Assembly: GCA_934281565.1 (NCBI GenBank)
Contig: CAKQXI010000009.1
Location: forward strand, 1 to 32,906
Direction: 5' to 3'
From: an uncultured Prevotella sp.
GTDB taxonomy: Bacteria > Bacteroidota > Bacteroidia > Bacteroidales > Bacteroidaceae
DNA: 32,906 bases
The notes under the pieces are model-generated. The model was given only the letters and a program-made list of their open reading frames with translations, ran no database searches and was not told the DNA's origin. Below are positions 15,369-23,952 of the stretch, piece after piece (the first letter of the stretch is position 1; every line of letters begins with the position of its first letter). Both the position numbers and the translations under genes were made by a program.

Positions 15369-17096
15369 ATGAAAAAAAATCTTTTAAATCTTTGGATGGT
15401 TATGATGCTCGGCATTGTAACTGTATTCTCATCTTGTTCTAAAGAAGATGATGTAACACCAACAACACAAGGAACAGAAAAAGCAACGACTTACACAATC
15501 ATGTTTTATGGATGTGGCGGTGGTGACCTTGACAAAGCATTGAATTACAACATTGGTCAGATTGGCGCAACGGACAAGTTATCCAATGTCAATTTCACAG
15601 GACTCGTCAAGTTCTCCAAACCGTACCAACAAAAGGCTTCTTGTACTGGTACTCGCTTCCTTAACCTAACGGAGAAAGGATTGGTGAACGAGAAAAGGTA
15701 TGAGGCAAACTACCGTTTGGACAACCCAGAACACCTTACCAAGTTCATCAAGGAAACCAAGGAAAAGATGCCTGCCGACAAATACATCTTGGTTTTATGG
15801 AATCATGGAGCTGAGTTCGGACTTGATGACAAACTCGTACAAAGCAGTTATCCAGAGACATCGCCAAATTCTCTGAATTCTCGCGCCATGCTGTATGATG
15901 ATAATTTAGACTCTCATCCATCGCTGTCCATCTACGAACTGGAAAAAGGCATCAAAGACGCTGGCATGAAGTTCGACCTTATCTATCTCGACCTATGCAA
16001 CATGGGTATGGTGGAAACTCATTACCAACTTAAAGATTGTGCCCACTACCTGATGTCCGCAGCCCACCCTACACCAGGGCTTGGTGCCAACTACACCTTA
16101 CTCATGCATCAGCTTCAAAACCAAAAATCCCTTGAGGATGCCATCAAGGCTTATGTTCCTGCCTGCGTAAGAGACTGGAAAACTTATGGAGAGGGAGCAA
16201 CGGACTTGGAGTGCTACGACTTGACATATATGGACGAGCTTGCCAATCATGTAAAAACAGCAGTAAGTCAATTGACAAAGCTAAGAGACTCCAAGATGAA
16301 CGTAAAGGAGGGATTGGATGATTTTGACCCTATCCAACAAGATAAGATTTCATGGCATCAGGCTTCTGCCTATGACTACAACGATTGGGGCAAACTCTAT
16401 ATCTTCCCAGGACAAAAAGTCAGCGTAGACATGAACTCCACATTCGTTCGTATGGCAGAACAAGGTATAGATGGCAAGTTATCCAGCTATGCCACCCTCA
16501 TTCAAAACACAATAGAAAAAATGACCGTTGCCCATGGGAATACACACTTGCCTAACTGGTTGGATAGGATAAGCATGGGTATTATTTGGCCAACGGAAGA
16601 GTTTGCAAGAATCTTGGAACAGAACCATGACAATTACCAAAAGCGCATTGACCATTCTGCTTTCAACCAATATACTGGTTGGGGTAACTATCTGAAGACA
16701 AATAAGTTTCTCAAACTATTCGCTGTGTCTTCTGCATTTGATGCAAACGACTATACTTGGTATGAAGGAGTCATGTCCGAGTACACTTATCTTTGGAGAG
16801 CCGAGGTTTCCGTTGCTACAAAGGATATACCTCAGGGGCAAGCCAATGCAGTAAATGCGCTCTTGGACCAAATAAACACCCAGTTTTCCGATGTCATGAA
16901 AGGTAAGAAGTACGTGCTGCGCCATGGTCAAAAAATCATGCGAGATGCACACAAAGAGGTAATGCAAAAAATAGGAAATGGCTTGAAAGCTATCAATGTC
17001 AACAAGTTCCATATCAAAGTATCATTGGTTGGCACTGTAAATCCTCAGGACCCAGATGCAAAGAAATATCCTGCAATCATAGAAAAAGATTTCTAA
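15369..17096 (+). CDS. Clostripain-family (C11) cysteine protease lipoprotein, copy 1
   Basis: This 575-aa protein has an SPII signal peptide with lipobox FSSC (C23), so it is membrane-anchored and exported. The C11 fold begins with TYTIMFYGCGGGDLD. Catalytic residues fit H146 in LWNHGAEF and C210 in YLDLCNMGM. Characterised C11 enzymes (clostripain, PmC11, fragipain) cleave after basic residues, often arginine, and mature by self-cleavage; that is family knowledge, not seen here. The C-terminal half (about residues 300-575) is an additional region shared only with the next gene. It is the first of two tandem paralogues separated by 439 bp holding a palindromic element. Each copy has its own predicted promoter. 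Confidence 0.87.
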   Translation: MKKNLLNLWMVMMLGIVTVFSSCSKEDDVTPTTQGTEKATTYTIMFYGCGGGDLDKALNYNIGQIGATDKLSNVNFTGLVKFSKPYQQKASCTGTRFLNLTEKGLVNEKRYEANYRLDNPEHLTKFIKETKEKMPADKYILVLWNHGAEFGLDDKLVQSSYPETSPNSLNSRAMLYDDNLDSHPSLSIYELEKGIKDAGMKFDLIYLDLCNMGMVETHYQLKDCAHYLMSAAHPTPGLGANYTLLMHQLQNQKSLEDAIKAYVPACVRDWKTYGEGATDLECYDLTYMDELANHVKTAVSQLTKLRDSKMNVKEGLDDFDPIQQDKISWHQASAYDYNDWGKLYIFPGQKVSVDMNSTFVRMAEQGIDGKLSSYATLIQNTIEKMTVAHGNTHLPNWLDRISMGIIWPTEEFARILEQNHDNYQKRIDHSAFNQYTGWGNYLKTNKFLKLFAVSSAFDANDYTWYEGVMSEYTYLWRAEVSVATKDIPQGQANAVNALLDQINTQFSDVMKGKKYVLRHGQKIMRDAHKEVMQKIGNGLKAINVNKFHIKVSLVGTVNPQDPDAKKYPAIIEKDF

Positions 17097-17189
17097 CAGC
17101 ACGCTCTTGTATATTCTTAATCCTTAGGAATACACCATCTTACACCTACACAAAGTGCTTTCTTATGGCCCACCGATATATAGCGTCAA

Positions 17190-17311
17190 GGTCTCACAAA
17201 GTACTTTGTTAGGGTCTCATGAAGCACTTCGTTAGGGTGTCATAAAGCACTGTGTGACACCCTAACGAAGTGCTGTGTCAGACCTAAAGGAAGTACTTCC
17301 AAAGGGTGACA
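17190..17311. repeat. Palindromic array of 23-bp units between the C11 paralogues
   Basis: Units start at 17190, 17213 and 17236, each beginning GGTCTCA or GGTGTCA and carrying a small palindrome such as AAAGTACTTT or GAAGCACTTC, then GTTAG. The opposite arm contains the same units inverted. The core is a perfect 20-bp stem, 17223-17242 with 17255-17274, and a 12-nt loop. Outer pairing (GGTCT near 17213 with AGACC near 17280, and the AAGTACTT palindromes) is imperfect. It may be a dispersed intergenic repeat or a processing and termination signal after copy 1. The remaining gap up to 17452 is AT-rich with no gene. Confidence 0.7.
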
Positions 17312-17452
17312 TTATAGGAAAACTAAAACAAAACGAACTTGTTTCTTTAAACCTTACATCAATCAGAAAAACAACAATCTACAAAACAATCTATTTCGGC
17401 TTGATTTTCTTAAAAAAGTCGAAAAGATTTCCTTAATCTACAAAAGATATTG

Positions 17453-17460
17453 TACTTTTG
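17453..17460 (+). promoter_or_regulatory. Predicted -7 box of the second clostripain-like gene
   Basis: TACTTTTG fits TAnnTTTG and lies 75 bp before ATG 17536. The -33 region is weak (TTT at 17428-17430). Confidence 0.5.
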
Positions 17461-17535
17461 TAACCCCAAAATAAAAAGTATAAGCCGTTTTATGGGCTGA
17501 ATGCCCTTATCACACAAAATATTAGATTAAGAATT

Positions 17536-19254
17536 ATGAAGAAACAGCTATTAAACCTCTGGACGATTGCCATGCTAAGCATAGCAACTGTCCTATCTTC
17601 CTGTTCCAACGATGATGTTGTCACTCCTCCTGCGCCAACACCAGAGCCTGCCAAGGCAACAACTTATACAGTTATGCTTTATGGTTGTGGCGGTGGAAAC
17701 CTTGACAACTACTTGGACTATAATCTCAGTCAGCTTGATGGTGCAGGCAAGCAAGCTCGCATCAATTTCACAGGACTTGTCAAGTTCTCTAAGTCTCGTC
17801 AGTCTGAGGCTTCCACCTCAGGCACTCGTCTCTACACCATGACGGAAGACGGTCTGAAGAACGAGAAGAAATACGAGGCAAGTTTCCGTATGGATAACCC
17901 AGAGAACCTTGCCAATTTCATCAAGGAGACAAAGGAAAAGATGCCAGCCGACAAGTATATCTTGATTTTCTGGAACCACGGAGGTGAGTTTGGCATAGAC
18001 GAGAAACTCGTACAAAGCAGCTATCCTGAGGGTGGAGATTCACGTGCAGTGTTGTTTGATGACAACATCGGCGAAATAGGCTTGTCCACATTTGAAATCG
18101 AGAAAGGCATCAAAGACTCAGGCACAAAGTTTGACCTCCTTTATTTGGACCTTTGCAACATGGGCATGGCTGAGGTTTATTATCAGCTCAAGGACTGTGC
18201 ACATTATATCATGGGTGCCACACAACCTACTCCGGGACTTGGTGGTAACTATACCCAATTGGTAAGCGACTTGCAAGAAAAAGACTCCCTCGAAGATGCT
18301 ATCAAGACTTATGTACCAAAGTGTGTCCAGAACTGGGCGACCAACGAAGCAGGACCTGCCGACTTGGAGTGCTATGACATGACCTATATGGACGAGCTGA
18401 CTAATCATGTAAAGAACGCTGTGGCCCAGTTGACCAAAGACAGAAACGAATCTGTAAATGTACCAGAAGATTTGGACGACTACGACCCTCGACAGCAAGC
18501 TAAAATGAAATGGTATAACGCCCAAGACAGCTTACCATTTGTCGTTGATGGTTCTGGTATCAGTGCTGACATGAGTTCTGTATTTACTCGATTGGCAGGA
18601 GCTTTGAACGACGGCAAACTGTCCAGCTATGCCACTCTTATAGAAAAGACAATAGAGAAGATGACCGTTGCCAACAGCCATATCAGTTTGCCTTCATGGA
18701 TGCAAAGAATGAGCATGGGTATCACATGGCCAACAACAGCCTTCAATCAGTTCATAAACACTGATAACGACAGTCAAAACGTTTATGCAGCAGCTCTCGA
18801 CAACTCTTCTTTTTTACAAGCTACTGGCTGGAGAGAGTATCTGAAGTCATGCAAATTCCCGTCAATATTCTCGATAAAGTCTGCCTACTCTGATAACGAC
18901 TACTATTATTATGAAGGAGAACCATCTCCTATAACTTATGAGTGGGAAGCCTCAGTTGTTCCTGTACCAGAAAGTCTTATGGAAGATGAAAATGTCAAGC
19001 AAATTATAGGAACGATCAATGAGATATATAAACAACACTTGGAACAAGAAACATATATACTTCGCCACGGTCGAGGAATTGCAGAAGATATGCATAATCT
19101 AATCCGGTACAACTATTTGAACGATTTAGAAAACTACAATGTAAACAAGGTCAAGATTACTGTTTCCTTGAAAGATGGCCAAATAGGTCCTACAGACCCA
19201 GATGCAGATAAATATCCTGTAACTGTAACCCAAGAATTTGACTTGGAAGAATAA
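17536..19254 (+). CDS. Clostripain-family (C11) cysteine protease lipoprotein, copy 2
   Basis: This 572-aa paralogue of the preceding protease is clearly similar over its full length, including the signal peptide (MKKQLLNLW against MKKNLLNLW). The lipobox is LSSC with C23. Catalytic candidates are H148 in FWNHGGEF and C207 in YLDLCNMGM, both intact. The linker after the lipid anchor is proline-rich (TPPAPTPEPAK). The C-terminal region differs most from copy 1, which could change substrate range. Neighbouring paralogues point to tandem duplication. Targets are likely extracellular or surface proteins, by inference. A terminator follows at 19317. Confidence 0.87.
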   Translation: MKKQLLNLWTIAMLSIATVLSSCSNDDVVTPPAPTPEPAKATTYTVMLYGCGGGNLDNYLDYNLSQLDGAGKQARINFTGLVKFSKSRQSEASTSGTRLYTMTEDGLKNEKKYEASFRMDNPENLANFIKETKEKMPADKYILIFWNHGGEFGIDEKLVQSSYPEGGDSRAVLFDDNIGEIGLSTFEIEKGIKDSGTKFDLLYLDLCNMGMAEVYYQLKDCAHYIMGATQPTPGLGGNYTQLVSDLQEKDSLEDAIKTYVPKCVQNWATNEAGPADLECYDMTYMDELTNHVKNAVAQLTKDRNESVNVPEDLDDYDPRQQAKMKWYNAQDSLPFVVDGSGISADMSSVFTRLAGALNDGKLSSYATLIEKTIEKMTVANSHISLPSWMQRMSMGITWPTTAFNQFINTDNDSQNVYAAALDNSSFLQATGWREYLKSCKFPSIFSIKSAYSDNDYYYYEGEPSPITYEWEASVVPVPESLMEDENVKQIIGTINEIYKQHLEQETYILRHGRGIAEDMHNLIRYNYLNDLENYNVNKVKITVSLKDGQIGPTDPDADKYPVTVTQEFDLEE

Positions 19255-19281
19255 AAAGACCAAATAAGAATCAAGTATAAG

Positions 19282-19363
19282 TCAAGGACAAGAGAGTCCT
19301 TGATTTCCCTGTATGACTATTCGACTGGTTCCCATTCATGGGGACCTCGAATAGCCTTTTTTT
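19282..19363 (+). terminator. Two hairpins ending the clostripain region
   Basis: TCAAGGAC (19282-19289) pairs with GTCCTTGA (19296-19303). A second stem CTATTCG (19317-19323) with CGAATAG (19348-19354), with a GGT.CCC/GGG.ACC core, is followed by CCTTTTTTT. The second is a standard Rho-independent terminator. Confidence 0.85.
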
Positions 19364-19407
19364 GTTCTTATAGCAGAGCCACGAATTAACATTTAATGGT
19401 CTTAATA

Positions 19408-19438
19408 TTGCATATAAGGAAAAATAATTGTAATTTTG
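19408..19438 (+). promoter_or_regulatory. Predicted promoter of the 19462-21993 operon
   Basis: TTG at 19408-19410 and TAATTTTG at 19431-19438 are 20 bp apart. The position rules out the upstream in-frame ATG at 19396 and supports the start at 19462. Confidence 0.7.
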
Positions 19439-19461
19439 CAGACGATATATATAAAAAGCAA

Positions 19462-20331
19462 ATGATTTATAAAAGATTCTTAGTAGTTTTTTGCCTCTTG
19501 GTCGGGATGGCAGGAGGTATATTGGCACAGCAGAGTGAGCGCAATGCCATGAAAGTTGTTGTATTCAATAACTTAACTTACGTAAAGCCAGAGCAGGAGA
19601 AAGGTGTAATATCCGTATTGGGAACTATCGCCGATGTATTGCTGACAGGTCAAAATACTCAACAACAAACGAGCTATCAAGAGGCACTGAGAGCTACCAT
19701 CGTAAAAGGTATATCACAAGGTCACCGTATCACCCTCATGGATGGAACAGGTATGTCACAAGCCAACTGGTATGTAGACGGTACCGTGTCAAACATCTCT
19801 ACGACAACAAAGATAGAGAAGTACAAGGATAACAAAGGCAAGGAACAAAGCACGACATGGTACAAAGCACAAATTGGTGTGACCCTGCACGTAAAGGATG
19901 CCCAGACAAACCAGATATTGGCAAGCCCAATGTTCAAGGTGTCAGACGAGGACCTTGCTTGGATTACAACACCAGATGAAGCCATCAACAATGCCCTTCA
20001 AAGCCTATCTTCTCGCATCACGGATTATTTCAACCGTTGGTTGCCTCTCCACGCCAACATCATTGAGGGTGCTCGTGACAAGAAAGACAAACAGAAAGAA
20101 GTATATATCGACCTTGGCAATGACACCAAGGGTGTGTACAGAGGACTTCGCTTTGGCGTATATACCACAAAGATTGTGGCTGGCAAAGAAGCCAAACGAC
20201 AGATAGGCAAGCTTAAAATCACCGACATACAAGGTGGCGACATCAGCCTTTGCAAGGTACAAAGCGGTGGAAAGGACATCAAGGCTGCCATTGATGCTGG
20301 TGAGACTCTCCTTGTGACATCAATCAAATAA
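19462..20331 (+). CDS. Secreted protein of unknown function
   Basis: This 289-aa protein has a signal peptide (MIYKRFLVVFCLLVGMAGGILAQ) cut near LAQ. I do not recognise the family with certainty. The first half has alternating beta-strands with MKVVVFNN and WYVDGTVSNIS, then KAQIGVTLHVKDAQTNQIL, a pattern seen in CsgG/FlgT-like periplasmic proteins. The C-terminal part (VYIDLGNDTKGVYRGLRFGVY to DISLCKVQSGGKDI) resembles an FlgT C-terminal-type domain. That resemblance is an impression, not a firm assignment. It lies 27 bp before the PAP2-barrel gene with no terminator between, so the two are probably one transcription unit acting in the periplasm or outer membrane. Confidence 0.7.
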   Translation: MIYKRFLVVFCLLVGMAGGILAQQSERNAMKVVVFNNLTYVKPEQEKGVISVLGTIADVLLTGQNTQQQTSYQEALRATIVKGISQGHRITLMDGTGMSQANWYVDGTVSNISTTTKIEKYKDNKGKEQSTTWYKAQIGVTLHVKDAQTNQILASPMFKVSDEDLAWITTPDEAINNALQSLSSRITDYFNRWLPLHANIIEGARDKKDKQKEVYIDLGNDTKGVYRGLRFGVYTTKIVAGKEAKRQIGKLKITDIQGGDISLCKVQSGGKDIKAAIDAGETLLVTSIK

Positions 20332-20358
20332 ACATTATAAACAAAGACCTATTTATAA

Positions 20359-21993
20359 ATGAAGAAATATTTAGCAACTCTCGCCATCCTATGTATGGCA
20401 AGCAGTCAAGTAAAGGCATACAATCACTATCGCTTGATGCCTTTGAAACCATTGGAGCTGAAAGTGGACAGTATGCCCATGACTCTTTCTACCATGTCGA
20501 CCAAGGGCATTATGTCGGGCAAGGATTTTGAAATCAAGCCACATACTTTCAAGGAAGACATGACTTACGCTGGCGTACCTCTTTTCATCGCAGGTATCAT
20601 TGCCAAAAGTGAGAAGGCAAGTTTCCGTCAGAACTATGACAACGCCCATTCACGTACTCGTCTTATCACCAACTTTCATAACGAGATAGACAACTATACA
20701 CAATATGCGCCATTAGCCTTGGCAGCAGGATTGAACTTTGCGGGAGTAGAGGGTAGAAGTGACCACGCACGCTTCTTGGCAAGCAGTGCCATGGCATACG
20801 GTATCATGGCAGCCATTGTCAATCCTATCAAGTATTCGGCAAAGGAAATGAGACCAGACGGTTCTACACGTAACTCATGGCCTTCCGGACATACGGCGAC
20901 AGCCTTTGTCAGTGCCACAATCTTGCACAAAGAGTATGGCTTGACTCGCAGCCCTTGGTACTCTGTGGCAGGCTATGGAATAGCGACAGCTACTGGTGTG
21001 ATGCGTGTACTCAACAACCGCCATTGGGTAAGCGATGTGCTCTCTGGTGCTGGTATTGGTATTCTATCAACAGAGTTAGCATACGGATTCAGCGACCTTA
21101 TCTTCAAGGGCAAGCACTTGAGGCGCAATGACTTGGCAACAACATCCGACATCATCGAGCACCCTTCATTCTTTAGCATCTCCATGGGTGTAGGCTTGGG
21201 TTCCAAGAACATGACATTCAGTGGAGAAGAACTAAACTTGGTAGATGAGAGCGACAATACAAAAGATGTAAACCTTAAGTTTGGAACATCGACAGTTGTT
21301 GGAGCCGAGGGAGCTTACTTCCTTAACAAATACATTGGTCTTGGTGGTCGACTTAGGGTAAAAAGCTCGCCAATCAAAGGATTTAGCGATGTGACTAACT
21401 CGGAGAAAAAATCCATTGAAGCTATGTTCTCTGAATTTAAAGAAGCTGATGTTAGCTGGTTCATGCCAACTCATGACATCACCATAGAGTCAGACCATAT
21501 CACTGAATTTGCAGGCGACTTGGGTCTATATTTCAACTTGCCACTCTCACGCCGACTGGCATTGGGCAGCAAGCTGCTCATTGGTAGAAGCATCATCCAA
21601 GACTTGGATGTAAACGCCCATTTTGCAGGAAAGACCATTGAAACGGATGGTACAAATGTGAAACCCGGCAAAGACTATGATATGTCTTGGGATTATCTCT
21701 CCGTAAGTGGTAACAACACCACCAAATATGGCACAGGATTGTCATTGACATACGCTTACAAGTCCAATTTCTCTTGGAAATTGTTCGCCGATTATGACTT
21801 TACCCGCAAGCATTATACGATGGAACTCAACGATATGGAGTTTACACGTGTGGCTTGGCCCGATATGTACAACTTATTGAGCAACATCTACAAGCAAGAT
21901 AATCCAAACATCAACGGCATCACAAGAACTTCCACCATCAAGAAGAACATGAACAGCATCGTGCTGGGATGTGCTTTCACGGTATCATTCTGA
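20359..21993 (+). CDS. PAP2 phosphatase fused to a probable outer-membrane beta-barrel
   Basis: This 544-aa protein has a signal peptide of about 20 residues. A PAP2 (type 2 phosphatidic acid phosphatase) domain follows with all three motifs: K158-x6-RP (KYSAKEMRP), PSGH at 175-178, and R216-x5-H222-x3-D226. Hydrophobic helices surround them. From about residue 270 to the end there are alternating strands (FFSISMGVGLGSK, FGTSTVVGAEGAYFL, GLSLTYAYKSNFSWKLFADYDF) and a final SIVLGCAFTVSF ending in Phe, the signature of an outer-membrane barrel. PAP2 enzymes remove phosphate from lipids such as undecaprenyl pyrophosphate or lipid A; the substrate here is unknown. The fusion suggests phosphatase activity tethered at the outer membrane. 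Confidence 0.85.
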   Translation: MKKYLATLAILCMASSQVKAYNHYRLMPLKPLELKVDSMPMTLSTMSTKGIMSGKDFEIKPHTFKEDMTYAGVPLFIAGIIAKSEKASFRQNYDNAHSRTRLITNFHNEIDNYTQYAPLALAAGLNFAGVEGRSDHARFLASSAMAYGIMAAIVNPIKYSAKEMRPDGSTRNSWPSGHTATAFVSATILHKEYGLTRSPWYSVAGYGIATATGVMRVLNNRHWVSDVLSGAGIGILSTELAYGFSDLIFKGKHLRRNDLATTSDIIEHPSFFSISMGVGLGSKNMTFSGEELNLVDESDNTKDVNLKFGTSTVVGAEGAYFLNKYIGLGGRLRVKSSPIKGFSDVTNSEKKSIEAMFSEFKEADVSWFMPTHDITIESDHITEFAGDLGLYFNLPLSRRLALGSKLLIGRSIIQDLDVNAHFAGKTIETDGTNVKPGKDYDMSWDYLSVSGNNTTKYGTGLSLTYAYKSNFSWKLFADYDFTRKHYTMELNDMEFTRVAWPDMYNLLSNIYKQDNPNINGITRTSTIKKNMNSIVLGCAFTVSF

Positions 21994-22024
21994 CAAACCT
22001 TTAAGATTATTATAATACATAAAG

Positions 22025-22064
22025 AAAGCGGTGCTCCCTATCAATAGGGAAACACCGCTTTTTC
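22025..22064. terminator. Bidirectional terminator between the PAP2 and dxs-type genes
   Basis: AAAGCGGTG (22025-22033) pairs with CACCGCTTT (22053-22061), with an inner TCCCTAT/ATAGGGA stem. T-rich sequence follows on both strands, so it can end both convergent units. Confidence 0.88.
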
Positions 22065-22083
22065 ATAATAGAAACCTGAAGTA

Positions 22084-23829
22084 TTATATTCTTGCAACAA
22101 TCTGTTCGGGTGTAAGCTCATTATCAGTAGCTAACTTCTGATAGTCGTAACGGTCATAAAGACCTTTCTTGATACCAAAGCAGAGTGTCTTCATATCGCT
22201 ATCGCCATAGAAGCGAGCAATCTTCTCACCAAAGCCACCCTCCAAAGCACCGTCTTCCAATGTGATAACTTTCTCATGGTCAGCTTTCAAACCCTCTAAC
22301 ATCTCCTTGTCAAGACCCGTGATATAACGAGGATTGATAAGTGTAGCATCAATGCCTTTCTGTTCTTTCAAAAGAGATGCCACTTGCTTGCCAAGACCAT
22401 AGAAAGCACCCAAGGCAACAATAGCAATCTTACTACCCTTATGAGTCATCTTGAAGCGGTTCAACTCGCTATAATCCTCGTCAAACTGCTCGTTGCTATG
22501 GGTCACGGCACCACCAGGCACACGGATAGCCACAGGATGGGCAGTCTGCTTGATGCCCCAAGCCATCATAGCCTTGTATTCCTCCCAGCAAGTAGGAGCA
22601 AGATATACCAAGTTAGGGATATTGCTCAACATAGGAATGTCATAGAAGCCAATATGGGTAATGTCGTTCATGCCATACATAGAGGCAAAGAACACATTGA
22701 TAAGGGCTGGATTGCCATTGATGCAAAGATCTTGTGCTATCTGGTCGTAAGTACGCTGGATAAAAGTACTATATACATTGTACACTGGGCGAATGCCTCC
22801 CTTTGCCATACCAGAAATCATAGCCACAGCCTGTTCTTCCGCAATACCTACATCTATATGCTGCGCTCCTGCTTCCTCACGGCGAGCCTTGAAGAAACCA
22901 GCAACAGTAGGAGTACCAGAGGTAACAGTGACAAAATGCTTGTCTTTCTTCATTTCCTCCAAGAGATATTCAGCAGTGAGATTGCTATAATTCTCCGCAT
23001 CACTCACATTCTTCAGCTTACCAGTCTCAATGTCGAAAGGCATACTCCAATGCCATTCCTCCTTATTGGTCTCGGCAGGAGCATAACCCTTGCCTTTCTG
23101 TGTGTGAACATGAACAACAACAGGGTGATCGGTATCCTTGACCTCCTTGAATACCTTGATAAGAGTCTCCACATCATTGCCATCAGCCACATACTTGTAG
23201 TCCAAGCCCATGGCACGGAATAGATTACACTCAGCCTTGCCATTCGTCTCACGGAGCAACTGGAGATTTTTATAAAGACCACCATGGTTCTCTGCGATGG
23301 ACATCTCATTGTCATTGACAACAATGATGATGCCAGTACCTAACTCTCCAGCCTCATCAAGACCTTCAAGTGCCTCACCACCACTCAAGGAACCATCACC
23401 AATCACCACAACGACATTCTCCTTAGTGCCCTTGATGTCACGAGCCTTTTGAAGACCTGTTGCCAATGATATGGAAGTAGAAGTATGACCAAGCTCAAAC
23501 TGGTCGTATTCAGGAGACTCGGCAGGACTACTATAACCAGAAATCTCACCGAAACGGTTGTTGTCATAATAACCAAATGCACGACCTGTCAGCATCTTGT
23601 GAGGATAACTCTGGTGAGAAACATCAAACACAAACTTATCCTCTGGACAGTTGAACACATAGTGCATGGCGATAGTAGTTTCCACAATGCCAAGGTTAGG
23701 GCCAACGTGTCCACCAACATTGCTATCACGATTTAAAACACCATCACGAATTTCTTTTGCAAGAGCGTGAAGTTGCTCCATCGTGAGCACCTTCACATCC
23801 TTTGGGGATTTAATCTTCTCTAAATACAT
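22084..23829 (-). CDS. dxs: 1-deoxy-D-xylulose-5-phosphate synthase-type enzyme, short form
   Basis: This 581-aa thiamine diphosphate enzyme probably condenses pyruvate and glyceraldehyde 3-phosphate, the first step of the MEP isoprenoid pathway. DXS landmarks are NVGGHVGPNLG with H41, DVSHQSYPHKMLTGR, the ThDP motif GDGSLSGG...NDNEMSI, KGKGYAPAE followed by WHWSMPF, and DVGIAEEQAV with the catalytic Glu. It is shorter than typical DXS (about 620-640 aa), and the usual AEQHA block reads AEEQA. It could therefore be a second, divergent DXS or a related transketolase-like enzyme beside a canonical dxs elsewhere. It has its own promoter and stands alone. Confidence 0.78.
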   Translation of the reverse strand: MYLEKIKSPKDVKVLTMEQLHALAKEIRDGVLNRDSNVGGHVGPNLGIVETTIAMHYVFNCPEDKFVFDVSHQSYPHKMLTGRAFGYYDNNRFGEISGYSSPAESPEYDQFELGHTSTSISLATGLQKARDIKGTKENVVVVIGDGSLSGGEALEGLDEAGELGTGIIIVVNDNEMSIAENHGGLYKNLQLLRETNGKAECNLFRAMGLDYKYVADGNDVETLIKVFKEVKDTDHPVVVHVHTQKGKGYAPAETNKEEWHWSMPFDIETGKLKNVSDAENYSNLTAEYLLEEMKKDKHFVTVTSGTPTVAGFFKARREEAGAQHIDVGIAEEQAVAMISGMAKGGIRPVYNVYSTFIQRTYDQIAQDLCINGNPALINVFFASMYGMNDITHIGFYDIPMLSNIPNLVYLAPTCWEEYKAMMAWGIKQTAHPVAIRVPGGAVTHSNEQFDEDYSELNRFKMTHKGSKIAIVALGAFYGLGKQVASLLKEQKGIDATLINPRYITGLDKEMLEGLKADHEKVITLEDGALEGGFGEKIARFYGDSDMKTLCFGIKKGLYDRYDYQKLATDNELTPEQIVARI

Positions 23830-23865
23830 ATCTTTTTATTTGTTCTAATTACTAATTTCTGGGTG

Positions 23866-23895
23866 CAAAGTTACGGTTTTTCTAAATATAACCAA
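23866..23895 (-). promoter_or_regulatory. Predicted promoter of the dxs-type gene
   Basis: CAAAGTTA at 23866-23873 is TAACTTTG on the minus strand, and CAA at 23893-23895 gives a TTG 19 bp upstream. Confidence 0.65.
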
Positions 23896-23952
23896 TTATC
23901 CAGATTACAGATAGATAGAACAATATTACAGAATTAGAGAACGACGGAATAT

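Noticed and set aside
17190..17311. CRISPR-like spacing of 23-bp repeats
   Set aside because: Units abut each other without unique spacers, are palindromic and appear inverted on the other arm. No cas gene is present.
19396..19461. Upstream in-frame ATG of the secreted protein at 19462
   Set aside because: It lies before the -33/-7 boxes at 19408-19438, and the extension would bury the signal peptide.
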